64,000 nucleotides of DNA, from assembly GCF_010977575.1 (NCBI RefSeq), contig NZ_CP048812.1, positions 930,001 to 994,000 on the forward strand, read 5' to 3'. Source of the DNA: Halomonas socia (GTDB taxonomy: Bacteria; Pseudomonadota; Gammaproteobacteria; Pseudomonadales; Halomonadaceae). Position 1 is the first letter of the stretch. Every line of letters starts with the position of its first letter. This document shows positions 33,913 through 46,914 of this stretch, piece by piece. The position numbers were made by a program, and so were the translations under genes. The notes under the pieces are model-generated. The model searched no databases. It saw only the letters and a program-made list of their open reading frames with translations, and was not told where the DNA came from.

Positions 33913-35714
33913 TGCGCCTCGACCTCTGCCGCCGGCAGCGGCCTGGAGAACAGGAAGCCCTGCACCAGCGGGCAGCCGTGCTGGAGCAGAAACTGGCGCT
34001 GGGCCTCGGTCTCCACCCCTTCGGCGATGACCTCGAGATCGAGGCCGCGGGCCATGGCCAGCACCGCGCTGACGATCGAGGCATCGGCCGGATCGTCGGG
34101 CAGGGCGCTGACAAAGGCGCGGTCGAGCTTGAGCTTGTCCACCGGCAGGCGCTTCAAGTAGCTCAGCGACGAATAGCCGGTGCCGAAGTCGTCGATGGCA
34201 ATCTGATGGCCCAGCTCACGCAGCGCCGCCATGCGCGGGTAGATATCACCGGCACGCTCGTCGAGCAGCACCGACTCGGTGAGCTCCAGCCCCAGCAGGC
34301 TGGCCGGCAGCTGATGCTGCGACAGGCAGGCCGCCAGCCGCGACTCGAGATCGCCCTGGATCAGCTGGATCGCCGAGATATTGATCCATACCGGGACCGC
34401 CGGCATGCCGGCCAGGCGCCAATTGGCCAACTGCGCCGCGGCGCGCTCGACCACCCAGTTGCCCAGCGCGCTCATCATGCCGTGGCGCTCGGCCAGAGGA
34501 ATGAAATCACCCGGCGAGATCATGCCGTGCTGCGGATGGCGCCAGCGCAGCAGCGCCTCCATACCAACCAGCTCGCCGCTGTCGAGGCGGTGCTGGGTCT
34601 GATAGTGAAGCTCGAGCTGGCCGCCGCTGGCCAGGGCTGCGCGCAGGTCGTTGACCAGCGCCAGTTGGCGGTCGCCGGCGACGTCCAGCGACGGGCGGAA
34701 GCGCTGGTCGTGATTGCGTCCGTGACGCTTGGCACTGTACAGCGCCGACTCCAGACGCTGAAACAGTACCCCGGAGTCGCGGCCATCCTCCGGCGCGCGG
34801 CAGCTGCCGATGGTCAATCCCAGGCGCAGGCAGTGGCCGTTGAGCTCGAACGGCTCGCTGAGATGAGTGCGCAGGCCGGCGACCCACTTGTCGTGATTGT
34901 CGAAGGTGGTGGTACGAATCACCATGAACTCGTCGCCACCAAGCCGCCCGACCACCCCACCGGCGACGTGCCCGGCCAGGCGCTGGCCGAAGCGCGCCAG
35001 CAGCCGATCGCCGAGGTCGACGCCCATGGCATCGTTGACCACCTTGAAGCCGTCGATGTCGATCAGCGCGATATCCAGGCCCTCGCCGGCGCGCAGGTGG
35101 CGCAGCCGCGAGGTCATCAGGTCATGCAGGCGACGGCGGTTGGGCAGGCCGGTCAGCGGGTCCTCGAAGCCGATCCGGCGCAGATCCTGCTCGCGGGCCT
35201 TGTGGCGGGAGATATCGGTGAACATGCCGACGTAGTGACTGATGCGGCCGCGGTCATCCGGGCAGGCCTGGACGCGCAGCCACTCGGGGTATTCGTCGCC
35301 GTGCTTGCGGCGGTTCCAGATTTCGCCTTCCCAGCGTCCGGTGGTGGTCAACGACTGCCAGTAGCGCTCGTAGAACACCTTGTCGTGACGCCCGGCGGAG
35401 AGCATCGACGGATCCTGGCCCACGACGTCATCGCTGGCATAACCGGTTATCTTGGTAAAGGCGGGGTTGACGGCAACGATGCGATTGCGCGCATCGCTGA
35501 TCATCACGCCATCTTCGGAGAGCATCAGCGCCGCCTCAGAGAGCCGCGCACGGCGATGCTCGCTACGCACCTGGCGCCAGGCATCGAACAGGCCCAGCGC
35601 AATGATCGCCACCACCGTCAGGCGCAGCCACACGCCCGGCAGCCAGCTCACCGCCGCCAGGCCGGCCAGGGCCAGCCAGACTAGCGGCCGGCTAAGCGAG
35701 AAGTGTGGCCACAT
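33885..35714 (-). CDS. PAS-GGDEF-EAL cyclic di-GMP signalling protein
   Basis: 609-residue membrane protein: two N-terminal helices (~8-45), a PAS domain with PAC (~60-175; [22 protein letters not shown]), GGDEF (~185-345, motif LGGDEF intact) and EAL (~355-600). In EAL the catalytic blocks are retained: [44 protein letters not shown] and EGVET. Phosphodiesterase activity is therefore likely and diguanylate cyclase activity possible. The ATG at 35714 is the natural start before the first helix. Confidence 0.93.
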   Translation of the reverse strand: MWPHFSLSRPLVWLALAGLAAVSWLPGVWLRLTVVAIIALGLFDAWRQVRSEHRRARLSEAALMLSEDGVMISDARNRIVAVNPAFTKITGYASDDVVGQDPSMLSAGRHDKVFYERYWQSLTTTGRWEGEIWNRRKHGDEYPEWLRVQACPDDRGRISHYVGMFTDISRHKAREQDLRRIGFEDPLTGLPNRRRLHDLMTSRLRHLRAGEGLDIALIDIDGFKVVNDAMGVDLGDRLLARFGQRLAGHVAGGVVGRLGGDEFMVIRTTTFDNHDKWVAGLRTHLSEPFELNGHCLRLGLTIGSCRAPEDGRDSGVLFQRLESALYSAKRHGRNHDQRFRPSLDVAGDRQLALVNDLRAALASGGQLELHYQTQHRLDSGELVGMEALLRWRHPQHGMISPGDFIPLAERHGMMSALGNWVVERAAAQLANWRLAGMPAVPVWINISAIQLIQGDLESRLAACLSQHQLPASLLGLELTESVLLDERAGDIYPRMAALRELGHQIAIDDFGTGYSSLSYLKRLPVDKLKLDRAFVSALPDDPADASIVSAVLAMARGLDLEVIAEGVETEAQRQFLLQHGCPLVQGFLFSRPLPAAEVEAHQLGEPQLA

Positions 35715-35940
35715 GGCACAGTGTCGTGAAATCGGGGATCAATGCGTTGTCCTGCCTCGTGGCGGTTTGTCATCATCACTGGATTATCGGCATCATGCCC
35801 CCAGGCTGAAGGGCAATGCAAAAAATGCCCGCCAACGCAGCGGCCGACGGCCGGCGTGCAATCACTGCTCGCTGTCAGTAGAATGCAGCCAGTCCGCATG
35901 TAGCGCGGTCCACAATAAATTCGACTCTCGGAACGACTCA

Positions 35941-36456
35941 GTGACCAAGCAAGAATCCTATAGCCGTGACGAGCTGCTGGCATGCAGCCGAGGCGAACTG
36001 TTCGGCCCAGGCAATGCTCAGCTGCCGGCCCCCAACATGCTGATGCTCGATCGCATCGTGCGCATCAATGAGGCAGGCGGTGATCACGGTAAAGGCGAAC
36101 TGATCGCCGAGCTCGATATCAGCCCCGACCTGTGGTTCTTCGACTGCCACTTTCCCGGCGACCCGGTAATGCCCGGCTGCCTGGGCCTCGACGCCATGTG
36201 GCAGCTGGTCGGCTTCTATCTCGGCTGGCTCGGCCATCCCGGTCGCGGCCGCGCACTGGGCTGCGGTGAGGTCAAGTTCACCGGCCAGATCCTGCCCGAG
36301 GCCAAGAAGGTCACCTACCATATCAATATCAAGCGCATCATTACCCGGCGCCTGATTCTGGGCATGGCCGACGGCACCGTGACCGTTGACGGCCGCGACA
36401 TCTATCAGGCCAACGACCTGCGGGTCGGCCTGTTTACCTCTACCGCGAATTTCTGA
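35941..36456 (+). CDS. fabA: 3-hydroxydecanoyl-ACP dehydratase/isomerase FabA
   Basis: 171-residue bifunctional dehydratase/isomerase that introduces the cis double bond in anaerobic-type unsaturated fatty acid synthesis. The start is GTG at 35941: the protein then begins (V/M)[34 protein letters not shown], matching FabA. The active-site pair is H70 and D84 in [16 protein letters not shown]. fabB follows after 12 bp with a good AGGAGG. Length is the family standard. Confidence 0.96.
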   Translation: MTKQESYSRDELLACSRGELFGPGNAQLPAPNMLMLDRIVRINEAGGDHGKGELIAELDISPDLWFFDCHFPGDPVMPGCLGLDAMWQLVGFYLGWLGHPGRGRALGCGEVKFTGQILPEAKKVTYHINIKRIITRRLILGMADGTVTVDGRDIYQANDLRVGLFTSTANF

Positions 36457-36468
36457 CAGGAGGCTCCC

Positions 36469-37686
36469 ATGCGACGAGTGGTAGTCACCGGACTGGGCAT
36501 CGTGTCCTGCCTCGGCAACGACCAGCACCAGGTCCTCGATGCGCTCAAGGCAGGGCGCTCGGGTATTCGCTTCAAGGATGAATACGCCGAGCGCGGCTTC
36601 CGCAGTCAGGTCGCCGGCGTGGTCAATATCGACCTCGATGCCCTCATCGACCGCAAGCTGCGCCGCTTCATGGGCGATGCCGCGGCCTACGCCTACGTCT
36701 CCATGGCCCAGGCCATCGAGGATGCTGGGCTCAGCGAGGCCCAGGTCTCCCACGAACGTACCGGCCTGATCGCCGGCTCCGGCGGCGCCTCCAGCGCCAA
36801 TCAGGTCGAGGCTGCCGACGCGATGCGCGACAAGGGCCTGCGCCGCGTGGGGCCCTACCGGGTGACGCGCACCATGGGCAGTACCGTCTCGGCCTGCCTG
36901 GCCACGCCGTTCAAGATCAAGGGCGTCAACTACTCGATCTCCTCGGCCTGCGCCACCTCGGCGCACTGCATCGGTAGCGCCGTGGAGCAGATCCAGCTGG
37001 GCAAGCAGGACGTGGTCTTCGCCGGCGGCGGCGAGGAGGAGCACTGGACCCTGTCGTGCCTGTTCGACGCCATGGGCGCGCTCTCGACCCACTACAACGA
37101 CACGCCGGACAAGGCCTCACGCCCCTACGACAAGGCCCGCGACGGCTTCGTCATCGCCGGTGGCGGCGGCATGCTGGTGCTCGAGGAGCTCGAGCATGCC
37201 CGCGCCCGCGGCGCCAGGATCTACGCCGAGGTCACCGGCTACGGTGCCACCTCCGACGGCCACGACATGGTGGCACCGTCCGGCGAGGGCGCGGCGCGCT
37301 GCATGCGCCAGGCGCTGGCCACCGTCAACGGCAGCATCGACTACATCAATACCCACGGCACCTCGACGCCGGTGGGCGATGTGGCCGAGCTCAAGGCGGT
37401 GCGTGAGGTGTTCGGCGACCGGACCCCGGCGATGAGTTCGACCAAGTCGCTGACCGGCCACTCGCTGGGCGCCACCGGCGTGCAGGAGGCGATCTACTCG
37501 CTGCTGATGATGGAGCACGACTTCATCGCCGCCTCGGCCAACGTCGATGACCTCGACGAGCAGGCTGCCGGCTTCGATATCGTCACCCAGCGCCGCGATG
37601 CCACGCCGGTCAACCGGGTGCTCTCCAACAGCTTCGGCTTCGGCGGTACCAACGCCTGCCTGGTGCTGGAGAAGCTCAGCGACTGA
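36469..37686 (+). CDS. fabB: 3-oxoacyl-ACP synthase I FabB
   Basis: Condensing enzyme (405 residues) that elongates the cis-3-decenoyl-ACP made by FabA. The catalytic triad is seen as C161 (SSACATSAH), His in [12 protein letters not shown] and His in [11 protein letters not shown], with the C-terminal [15 protein letters not shown]. It forms the classic fabAB operon and ends at a strong hairpin. Confidence 0.97.
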   Translation: MRRVVVTGLGIVSCLGNDQHQVLDALKAGRSGIRFKDEYAERGFRSQVAGVVNIDLDALIDRKLRRFMGDAAAYAYVSMAQAIEDAGLSEAQVSHERTGLIAGSGGASSANQVEAADAMRDKGLRRVGPYRVTRTMGSTVSACLATPFKIKGVNYSISSACATSAHCIGSAVEQIQLGKQDVVFAGGGEEEHWTLSCLFDAMGALSTHYNDTPDKASRPYDKARDGFVIAGGGGMLVLEELEHARARGARIYAEVTGYGATSDGHDMVAPSGEGAARCMRQALATVNGSIDYINTHGTSTPVGDVAELKAVREVFGDRTPAMSSTKSLTGHSLGATGVQEAIYSLLMMEHDFIAASANVDDLDEQAAGFDIVTQRRDATPVNRVLSNSFGFGGTNACLVLEKLSD

Positions 37687-37715
37687 GACTGAGCGTCGCG
37701 CGTGCCAACCGCATA

Positions 37716-37751
37716 ACGACGAACGGCGCCCCCTGGGGCGCCGTTCGTCGT
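37716..37751. terminator. Bidirectional hairpin between fabB and plsC-like gene
   Basis: A perfect 17-bp stem with a 2-base loop (arms ACGACGAACGGCGCCCC and complement) lies 30 bp after fabB and 19 bp before the end of the convergent acyltransferase gene. There is no clean U-tract. Position between convergent genes supports a shared terminator. Confidence 0.75.
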
Positions 37752-37769
37752 CAAGGTCCATGCAGCCGC

Positions 37770-38528
37770 TCAGCCGGGCAGCGGCTCTCCACGCCCGACG
37801 GGGGCCGCGGGCCGCGGCACTTCGGAAACCTCCGCCAGCTGGCCCTCGATCCACGCCTCGACCTCGACCAGTACGTCTTCCGGGGTGCGCCCACGGGTGT
37901 CGATCGGCTCACCGACCCGCACCGACAGACGCCCGGGGTTCTTCACCCAGTGGCGCCCGGGCCAGCGTTCACCGGCGTTATGCGCCACCGGCAGCACCGG
38001 CATGCCGGCGCGGCAGGCGATCACCGCGCCACTCTTGTTGTAGTGGCGGCGCTGGCCCGGTGCGACCCGCGTGCCCTCGGGAAAGATCAGCACCGACAGC
38101 CCCTCCTCCAGGCGCTGCTTGCCCTGGGTCAGCACCTGGCGCATGGCGCGGGCCGGCTTGGAGCGATCCAGGGCGATGGGGTGCAGCAGCCGCAGCCCCC
38201 AGCCGAAGACCGGAATATTCAGCAGCTCGCGCTTGAGCACCGTGCACACCGGGGGCTTGAGCACCTGCAGGAACAGCGTCTCCCACTCGCACTGGTGGTT
38301 GGAGAGGATCACGCAGGGCGCATCGGGCAGGTGCTCGCGACCGCGTATGTCGTAGCGCACGCCGCAGCTGATCCGAAACCAGGCAATGATGGCGTGGTTA
38401 TACAGGTTGAGCAGGCGGTAGCGCCCGGCCAGCGGCAGCAGCGGCGCCAGCGGCAGGAACAGCACGCCGCACACCAGCATGGTCAGGAAATACCCGGCAT
38501 AGAACAGCAGACTACACAGCAGGTTCAT
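37770..38528 (-). CDS. plsC: 1-acyl-sn-glycerol-3-phosphate acyltransferase (PlsC family)
   Basis: 252-residue membrane acyltransferase of phospholipid synthesis. An N-terminal hydrophobic region (~5-45) precedes the acyltransferase box NHQCEWE (a His-x4-acid variant with Glu), the substrate loop, and FPEGTRVAPGQ. ATG 38528 overlaps the upstream stop (ATGA), which fixes the start. Several bacteria carry more than one PlsC; this one could be accessory. Confidence 0.87.
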   Translation of the reverse strand: MNLLCSLLFYAGYFLTMLVCGVLFLPLAPLLPLAGRYRLLNLYNHAIIAWFRISCGVRYDIRGREHLPDAPCVILSNHQCEWETLFLQVLKPPVCTVLKRELLNIPVFGWGLRLLHPIALDRSKPARAMRQVLTQGKQRLEEGLSVLIFPEGTRVAPGQRRHYNKSGAVIACRAGMPVLPVAHNAGERWPGRHWVKNPGRLSVRVGEPIDTRGRTPEDVLVEVEAWIEGQLAEVSEVPRPAAPVGRGEPLPG

Positions 38529-39397
38529 GATGCCGCTCCACCACTGCGGCCATGGCACCAGGTGTCGAGCATGCGCCCCACCTCCAGCCGCCAGGGCTTC
38601 TGGTGCACGCCGAAGGCTTCCAGTACCCGCCGACAGTTGAGCACCCGGCGCAGCGGCTGGTCGTGGTGGTGGTTGAGCGCCTTGAGCGGACCCAGCTCGA
38701 CCCGCTCGCCAAGCCCTTCGAGGCGCGTGGCAAGCTGGGTGCGCACCATCGAGGCGAAGGTGTAGCCGCTGACCGGCTCGGTGCCCGCCAGGTGGTAGGC
38801 GCCCCACGCGCGTGCCGCGCAGTGCTGCTGGTGCAGCATGCCGAGCAGCGCCATGGCCGCGGCATCCGCCGAGGTCGGGCAGAAGATCACGTCCTCGGCC
38901 ACCCGCACCTCGTCGCCGGCCAGCAGGCTATCGATCAGCTCGCTGAGCCAGGCGCTGGTGCCGTCCAGCGCGAACAGCGGCCCCAGGCGCACGATCAGGT
39001 GCTCGGCGTGCTGCTGGCGAATCCGGTCGCCGACCTGAATTAAGCGCCGCAGGCTCTCGTCACGCGGCGCGGGTATCACATGCTCGTCGATGGGTGCATC
39101 GTGGCCGTCCTCGTAGAGCTGGTCGGAGACGCACCACACCAGCGGCGTACGCGTGGCACGACACGCCGCCAGGCACGCTTCCACCGCCTCGGCGTGGGCG
39201 ACTACCGCCGCCGGTTCAGCGCTGATCGGCCTGGCCAGCGGCGGGATCACCAGCGCGTCGGGTGCCAGCTCGGTGAGCGCCTCGGCGCTGATCGCCAGGC
39301 GCTCCTCGATCATCAGCTGGGTATCGCTGCGCCGATTGGCCTCACGCGCCAGTGCCAGGCTCAGGCAGTGGCCGGCATCGAGTATCAGCAGCCTCAC
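38525..39397 (-). CDS. RmlD-like sugar-nucleotide-binding protein, degenerate
   Basis: 290-residue protein related to dTDP-4-dehydrorhamnose reductase/epimerase SDRs (VWCVSDQLYEDG, LIVRLGPLFA, GAYHLAGTEPVSGYTFASMV). The N-terminal glycine-rich nucleotide motif is not canonical (LILDAGHCLSLALA) and no clear YxxxK pair is seen, so catalysis is doubtful. It is coupled to plsC by 4 bp and follows ssb by 2 bp. The function is unknown. Confidence 0.72.
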   Translation of the reverse strand: MRLLILDAGHCLSLALAREANRRSDTQLMIEERLAISAEALTELAPDALVIPPLARPISAEPAAVVAHAEAVEACLAACRATRTPLVWCVSDQLYEDGHDAPIDEHVIPAPRDESLRRLIQVGDRIRQQHAEHLIVRLGPLFALDGTSAWLSELIDSLLAGDEVRVAEDVIFCPTSADAAAMALLGMLHQQHCAARAWGAYHLAGTEPVSGYTFASMVRTQLATRLEGLGERVELGPLKALNHHHDQPLRRVLNCRRVLEAFGVHQKPWRLEVGRMLDTWCHGRSGGAAS

Positions 39398-39399
39398 GA

Positions 39400-40035
39400 T
39401 CAGAACGGGATTTCGTCGTCGAAGTCGTCGAAGCTACCCGGTGCCGGCGCCCCATAGTTATTGCCCTGCTGCTGGCCGCCCTGGGCCGGCGGCTGCTGGG
39501 GAGCAGGCTGCTGGGGAGCAGGCTGCTGGGGAGCAGGCTGCGGTGCCGGCTGCTGTGGCCGCGGCTGGCCCTGGCCAAACCCTCCGCCCTGGGGCGGCGG
39601 CTGCGGCGCATTGCCGCCCTGCTGAGGGTAACCACCCTGCTGGGGCATGCCGCCGGCATAGTTGCCCTGCTGCTGGAAGTCGCCGCCCTGGCCAGCACCG
39701 CGACTATCGAGCATCTGCATGTCGTTGGCGACGATCTCGGTGCTGTAGCGATCCTGACCGTCCTGGCCCTGCCACTTGCGCGTCTGCAGGCGCCCTTCGA
39801 TATAGATCCGCGAGCCTTTCTTGACGTACTGCTGGGCGATCTCGGCCAGCTTGTTGAACAGCACCACGGTGTGCCATTCGGTGCGCTCCTGACGCTGGCC
39901 GCTCTGGCGGTCGGTCCAGCTGTCGGTGGTGGCGATGCGCAGATTGGCCACCGGGTTGCCGGAGGGCAGGAAACGCACCTCCGGATCCTGACCGAGGTTA
40001 CCGATCAAGATGACTTTATTCACTCCACGAGCCAT
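39400..40035 (-). CDS. ssb: Single-stranded DNA-binding protein
   Basis: 211-residue SSB. The OB fold (~1-110; [44 protein letters not shown]) is followed by a long Gly/Gln/Pro-rich linker and the acidic tip DDFDDEIPF that recruits repair and replication partners. The linker contains three copies of a PAPQQ-type unit encoded by a 15-bp tandem repeat. It lies just downstream of the yajR-like gene, which is divergent from uvrA. Confidence 0.96.
   Translation of the reverse strand: MARGVNKVILIGNLGQDPEVRFLPSGNPVANLRIATTDSWTDRQSGQRQERTEWHTVVLFNKLAEIAQQYVKKGSRIYIEGRLQTRKWQGQDGQDRYSTEIVANDMQMLDSRGAGQGGDFQQQGNYAGGMPQQGGYPQQGGNAPQPPPQGGGFGQGQPRPQQPAPQPAPQQPAPQQPAPQQPPAQGGQQQGNNYGAPAPGSFDDFDDEIPF
39493..39537. 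repeat. Three exact 15-bp tandem repeats inside ssb
   Basis: The unit CTGCTGGGGAGCAGG occurs three times in a row (39493, 39508, 39523) and encodes a Gln/Pro/Ala-rich pentapeptide repeat in the disordered SSB linker. The 15-bp period preserves frame, so copy-number slippage would change linker length without breaking the protein. Confidence 0.9.
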
Positions 40036-40102
40036 GTCTCGCTCCTTGATTGCCGGGCGACGTCATGACGCCCCCAATGTCTTGTTGACCACCAGCCAAC
40101 GG

Positions 40103-41482
40103 CTAGTGGTTTCGCTTGATCCCCACCACTCGCGCCAGGGCATCGCTGTCGAGGCGCTGGCGGTCGACCTTGAGATAGGCCAGCCGCTCTTCCGGCACCA
40201 CCAGCACGTCCTCCACCCCAGCCACGTCGGCAAAACGCTCCATCAGCGTCTCCAGGGCATCACCATGCGCCTGCTCGTCCAACGCTACCACTTCACTGGC
40301 CAGATGGCGCGGCGCCGGCATCCGCCAGATCGCCGCCAGCCAGCCTAGCCCAACCAGCGCACTGCCATAGAATACCGCATCATGGCCCCACTGTTGGGCC
40401 AAGGCACCGCCCATGATGCCACCCAGGAAGGCACCCAGGAACTGGCTGGTGGAGTAGACCCCCATGGCGGTGCCCTTGGCCCCTGCCGGCGCCAGCTTGC
40501 TGAGCATCGACGGCAGCGTCGCCTCGAGCAGATTGAAGGCGATGAAGAAGCCCAGCAGCAGCAGGCTCATCGATACCAGGCCGACCGGCAGCGCACCGAG
40601 CCCCAGCAGACACAGCGCCAAGCCGGCCACCGCCAGCAGGAACATGCCGCGCATGCGGTGACGTTTCTCGGCAAAGATCACCAGCGGCACCATGATCACG
40701 AAGGCCAGCGCCATGACTGCGAAATAGACCCAGCCGTGGTGCGGCAGGGCGATGCCCACCTCCAGCAGACGGAACGGCACGGCAACGAAGATCGCCATCA
40801 GGATCAGGTGCAGGGCAAAGATCGAGATATCCAGTCGTACCAGATCACTGCGCCCCAGGGTCGCCTTGAGCTGGGCGCGATCGAGCAGCACGTCGCGATG
40901 GCGCAGGCGGCGCGGCGCCTGGGGCACCAGCCGCCACAGTACCAGCAGGCTCAGCACCGCCAGCAGCGCGGTGAACCAGAACACCCCGGACAGGCCGAAG
41001 CCACTGGCCAGCCACGGGCCGATGACCATTGCCAAGGCGAAGGCCACGCCGATCGACATGCCGATGGTGGCCATCGCCGCCGTGCGCACCTGCTCGCGGG
41101 TCTGGTCGGCGAGCAGCGCCATGATTGCCGCTGCCACCGCCCCGCTGCCCTGCAGGCAGCGCCCCAGGATCACCCCGCCAATGCTGTCGGCCAGCGCGGC
41201 GACCACGCTGCCGACCAGGAACAGCAGCAGGCCGGCGGCGATCACCGTCTTGCGTCCGATGCGGTCGGAGAGCAGTCCGAAGGGAATCTGCAGGATCGCC
41301 TGGGTCAGCCCGTAGGCACCCAGCGCCAGGCCGATCAGCAGCGGCGTGGCGCCGGCCAGGTCGTCGGCGTATAGCGCCAGCACCGGCAGCACCATGAACA
41401 GCCCCAGCATGCGCGAGGCATACAGGCTGGCCAGGCCGATGATGGCGCGGCGTTCGGTGGCTAACAGCAGACCAGAGAGCAT
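40103..41482 (-). CDS. yajR: YajR-family MFS transporter with C-terminal YAM-like domain
   Basis: 459-residue transporter. Twelve helices include the YajR-like LYASRMLGLFMVLPVLALYADDL, GLTQAILQIPFGLLSDRIGRKTVI, LQGSGAVAAAIMALLADQTREQ and PAGAKGTAMGVYSTSQFLGAFLGG. After the last helix a ~70-residue ferredoxin-like cytosolic domain (VAGVEDVLVVPEERLAYLKVDRQRLD) corresponds to the YAM domain of E. coli YajR. The substrate is unknown. I use ATG 41482; a few codons of upstream extension are possible. It is divergent from uvrA. Confidence 0.85.
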   Translation of the reverse strand: MLSGLLLATERRAIIGLASLYASRMLGLFMVLPVLALYADDLAGATPLLIGLALGAYGLTQAILQIPFGLLSDRIGRKTVIAAGLLLFLVGSVVAALADSIGGVILGRCLQGSGAVAAAIMALLADQTREQVRTAAMATIGMSIGVAFALAMVIGPWLASGFGLSGVFWFTALLAVLSLLVLWRLVPQAPRRLRHRDVLLDRAQLKATLGRSDLVRLDISIFALHLILMAIFVAVPFRLLEVGIALPHHGWVYFAVMALAFVIMVPLVIFAEKRHRMRGMFLLAVAGLALCLLGLGALPVGLVSMSLLLLGFFIAFNLLEATLPSMLSKLAPAGAKGTAMGVYSTSQFLGAFLGGIMGGALAQQWGHDAVFYGSALVGLGWLAAIWRMPAPRHLASEVVALDEQAHGDALETLMERFADVAGVEDVLVVPEERLAYLKVDRQRLDSDALARVVGIKRNH

Positions 41483-41609
41483 GCGCAGTGCAACGTGTCG
41501 AACTCGTATGGACGGGCGCGGGACGCCCGAGGATGATGGACCGAGTATTCTACCCACTCGCCGCCGTACAGGGAATCCATCCCGCAATGCCGCTGCATGA
41601 CATGCGCCT

Positions 41610-41639
41610 TTGCCGCGACTCATGGCGGGGCCGTATAAT
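41610..41639 (+). promoter_or_regulatory. Sigma-70 promoter for uvrA
   Basis: TTGCCG (41610-41615), an 18-base spacer and a perfect TATAAT (41634-41639) lie 29 bases before the uvrA start. I looked for a LexA operator (CTG-N10-CAG type) in the divergent region and saw none. Confidence 0.65.
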
Positions 41640-41668
41640 CGAGCTTTTGCGCTGCGTATGAGGTGGTA

Positions 41669-44539
<2,871 letters not shown>

Positions 44540-44575
44540 CCAAGCGGGAAGCCACCAATGGTGAGCGGCGCCGGG

Positions 44576-44660
44576 GACAGGTCGTAGCGGGGGTCCGATT
44601 CCAGGGAAGGGATCGGTAGCCTACAGGGAAGTATTTATAGCGCCCCCGCGGAGACCTGTC
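44576..44660. repeat. Imperfect long inverted repeat downstream of uvrA
   Basis: GACAGGTC-3-GCGGGGG (44576-44593) faces CCCCCGC-3-GACCTGTC (44643-44660) in mirror arrangement around a ~49-base centre that has its own CCGAT/ATCGG pair and two CAGGGAAG copies. The final 11 bases of similarity, GCGGAGACCTG, also occur at 44528-44538 in the end of uvrA. It looks like a REP/BIME-type dispersed element or structured 3' region. Confidence 0.6.
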
Positions 44661-44715
44661 GACGAGCAAGCCGCGACTCAAGGCCATCAGGATCAGCAAC
44701 CGTCAAGCCAGAGAC

Positions 44716-44748
44716 AAAAAACCGGCTCCTCGAAAGGAGCCGGTTTTG
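44716..44748. terminator. Bidirectional intrinsic terminator between uvrA and rplQ
   Basis: AAAAA then AACCGGCTCCT, loop CGAA, AGGAGCCGGTT then TTGTC: an 11-bp perfect stem with a stable GNRA/CGAA-like tetraloop, A-run on one side and U-run on the other. It would end both the alpha operon (minus strand) and uvrA (plus strand). Confidence 0.92.
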
Positions 44749-44776
44749 TCTGCCGTGCCGAAGGCAACGCCGGGGA

Positions 44777-45163
44777 TCACTCCTCGGCGGCAGCCTCTTC
44801 GGCGATCGGACGATCGACCAGTTCGACGTAGGCCATGGGCGCGTTGTCGCCGGTGCGGAAACCGCACTTGAGAATACGGACGTAACCGCCCGGACGCTCG
44901 ACGTAACGCGGACCCAGCTCATTGAAGAGCTTGCCGACCGTCTCTTTCGAGCGGGTGCGGCTGAAGGCCAGACGACGGTTGGCGACACTGTCCTGCTTGG
45001 CCAGGGTGATCAGCGGCTCGATATGACGACGCAGTTCCTTGGCCTTGGGCAGGGTAGTCTTGATCATTTCATGCTCGACCAGCGACACGCACATGTTCTT
45101 GAACATGGCCTGGCGATGCGAGCTGGTACGGTTTAAGTGGCGACCACTCTTACGATGACGCAT
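44777..45163 (-). CDS. rplQ: 50S ribosomal protein L17
   Basis: 128-residue large-subunit protein, last gene of the alpha operon. It begins [24 protein letters not shown] as in all L17, with an acidic C-terminal tail. It follows rpoA by 39 bp and precedes the bidirectional terminator. Confidence 0.98.
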   Translation of the reverse strand: MRHRKSGRHLNRTSSHRQAMFKNMCVSLVEHEMIKTTLPKAKELRRHIEPLITLAKQDSVANRRLAFSRTRSKETVGKLFNELGPRYVERPGGYVRILKCGFRTGDNAPMAYVELVDRPIAEEAAAEE

Positions 45164-45202
45164 GGTTGTGATTCCTTACCAAACTGGGACTCGAGTCGAC
45201 GC

Positions 45203-46201
45203 TCACGCGGAGGCCTTGTCGTCCTTCAGGCTTGCCGGCGGCCAATTCTCCAGCCGCATGCCCAGGGACAGACCGCGCGCAGCCAACACGTCCTTGATTT
45301 CATTCAACGACTTCTTGCCGAGATTCGGGGTCTTCAACAGCTCCACTTCGGTGCGCTGGATCAGATCGCCGATGTAGTAGATATTCTCGGCCTTCAGGCA
45401 GTTGGCACTGCGGACGGTCAACTCGAGATCGTCTACGGGACGCAGCAGGATGGGATCGATATGATCCTCTTCCTCCTCCACTTCCTGTTCCTTGTCGGCT
45501 TCCAGGTCGACGAACGCACCCAACTGCTCCTGCAGGATGGTGGCGCTGCGACGGATCGCCTCTTCCGGATCCAGGGTGCCGTCGGTTTCCAGGTCGATGA
45601 CCAGCTTGTCGAGGTCGGTACGCTGCTCGACACGCGCCGCTTCAACGGCGTAGGAAACCCGGCGAACGGGGCTGAAGGTCGCATCCAGCTGCAGGCGACC
45701 GATGGCCCGTGATTCGTCATCCGCTCCAACGCGAGCATCCGCCGGCTCATAGCCACGGCCGCGAGCGATCTTGAGCTGCATCTGCAGCTCGGCGCCCTCG
45801 TTGACGTGGGCGATGACGTGCTCGGGGTTGACGATTTCGACGTCGTGGTCGGTGGCGATGTCACCCGCGGTCACGATGGTCGGGCCCTGCTTGTTCAGCG
45901 AGAGCACCGCCTCGTCGCGGCTGTGCATCTTGATCCCCACGTCCTTGAGGTTCAGGAGGATTTCGATGACGTCTTCCTGGACCCCCTCGATCGCACTGTA
46001 CTCGTGGTCGACACCCGCGATCTCGGCTTCCACCACGGCACAGCCGGGCATCGACGAGAGCAGGATGCGACGCAGAGCATTCCCCAGGGTGTGACCGAAG
46101 CCGCGCTCGAACGGTTCGAGCACGATCTTCGCGTGGTGCGCGCTGATCTCTTCGACCTTGATATCGCGAGGACGGAGAAACTCTGTCACTGAACGCTGCA
46201 T
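45203..46201 (-). CDS. rpoA: RNA polymerase subunit alpha
   Basis: 332-residue alpha subunit. The N-terminal dimerisation/assembly domain (~1-235; [20 protein letters not shown]) and the C-terminal domain that contacts UP elements and activators (~250-325; [41 protein letters not shown]) are joined by an acidic linker. ATG 46201 ([13 protein letters not shown]) is used; upstream in-frame codons are spacer. Confidence 0.98.
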   Translation of the reverse strand: MQRSVTEFLRPRDIKVEEISAHHAKIVLEPFERGFGHTLGNALRRILLSSMPGCAVVEAEIAGVDHEYSAIEGVQEDVIEILLNLKDVGIKMHSRDEAVLSLNKQGPTIVTAGDIATDHDVEIVNPEHVIAHVNEGAELQMQLKIARGRGYEPADARVGADDESRAIGRLQLDATFSPVRRVSYAVEAARVEQRTDLDKLVIDLETDGTLDPEEAIRRSATILQEQLGAFVDLEADKEQEVEEEEDHIDPILLRPVDDLELTVRSANCLKAENIYYIGDLIQRTEVELLKTPNLGKKSLNEIKDVLAARGLSLGMRLENWPPASLKDDKASA

Positions 46202-46281
46202 ATGAACACCTTTCAGGCTGCCAAACGGATACTCGGTACTCTGTACCGGGCCCTTGCGGGCCCGGATCACCCGTCGGGTGA

Positions 46282-46902
46282 TTACTTCGAGTACAGCTCG
46301 ACGATCAGGTTTTCGTTGATGTCGGCAGACAAGTCGCCACGTTCAGGCAGGGCCTTGAAAGTGCCTTCCATCTTCTTGGAGTCGACGTCGATCCATGCCA
46401 CATCGCCACGGTTGGCGGAAATCGCCAGTGCGGACTGGATGCGGGCCTGGTTCTTGGCCTTCTCACGAACGGACACCACGTCACCCGGCTTGACCTTGTA
46501 GGACGCCACGTTGACGGTCTTGCCATTGACGACGATCGCCTTGTGGCTGACCAGCTGACGCGCTTCGGAGCGAGTCGAGCCGAAGCCCATGCGGTAGACG
46601 ACATTGTCCAGTCGGGATTCGAGCAGCTGCAGCAACACTTCACCGGTCGCGCCCTTGATGCGGGCCGCTTCCTTGTAGTAGTTGCGGAACTGCTTTTCGA
46701 GTACGCCGTACATACGACGCACTTTCTGCTTCTCACGAAGCTGCAAGCCGTAGTCGGAAAGACGCTGACGGCGCTGGCCGTGCACACCCGGGATCTGCTC
46801 GGATTTGCACTTTTTCTCGAAGGGAGTGACACCGCTCTTCAGAAAGAGGTCGGTACCCTCACGACGAGACAGTTTGCACTTCGGTCCAATGTAACGAGCC
46901 AT
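46282..46902 (-). CDS. rpsD: 30S ribosomal protein S4
   Basis: 206-residue primary rRNA binder and, in enterobacteria, translational repressor of the alpha operon. It begins [24 protein letters not shown] and contains the S4 RNA-binding domain ([31 protein letters not shown]). It is the zinc-free form: no N-terminal Cys cluster. Confidence 0.98.
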   Translation of the reverse strand: MARYIGPKCKLSRREGTDLFLKSGVTPFEKKCKSEQIPGVHGQRRQRLSDYGLQLREKQKVRRMYGVLEKQFRNYYKEAARIKGATGEVLLQLLESRLDNVVYRMGFGSTRSEARQLVSHKAIVVNGKTVNVASYKVKPGDVVSVREKAKNQARIQSALAISANRGDVAWIDVDSKKMEGTFKALPERGDLSADINENLIVELYSK

Positions 46903-46914
46903 GAATCTGTCTCC

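Noticed and set aside
33750-35684. Plus-strand open frame of 644 codons opposite the GGDEF/EAL gene
   Set aside because: It is the antisense shadow of a gene with intact GGDEF and EAL motifs; the translation is low-complexity His/Gln/Arg-rich with no domain.
39493-39537. CRISPR-like direct repeats
   Set aside because: The units are contiguous with no spacers and encode a repeat in the SSB linker.
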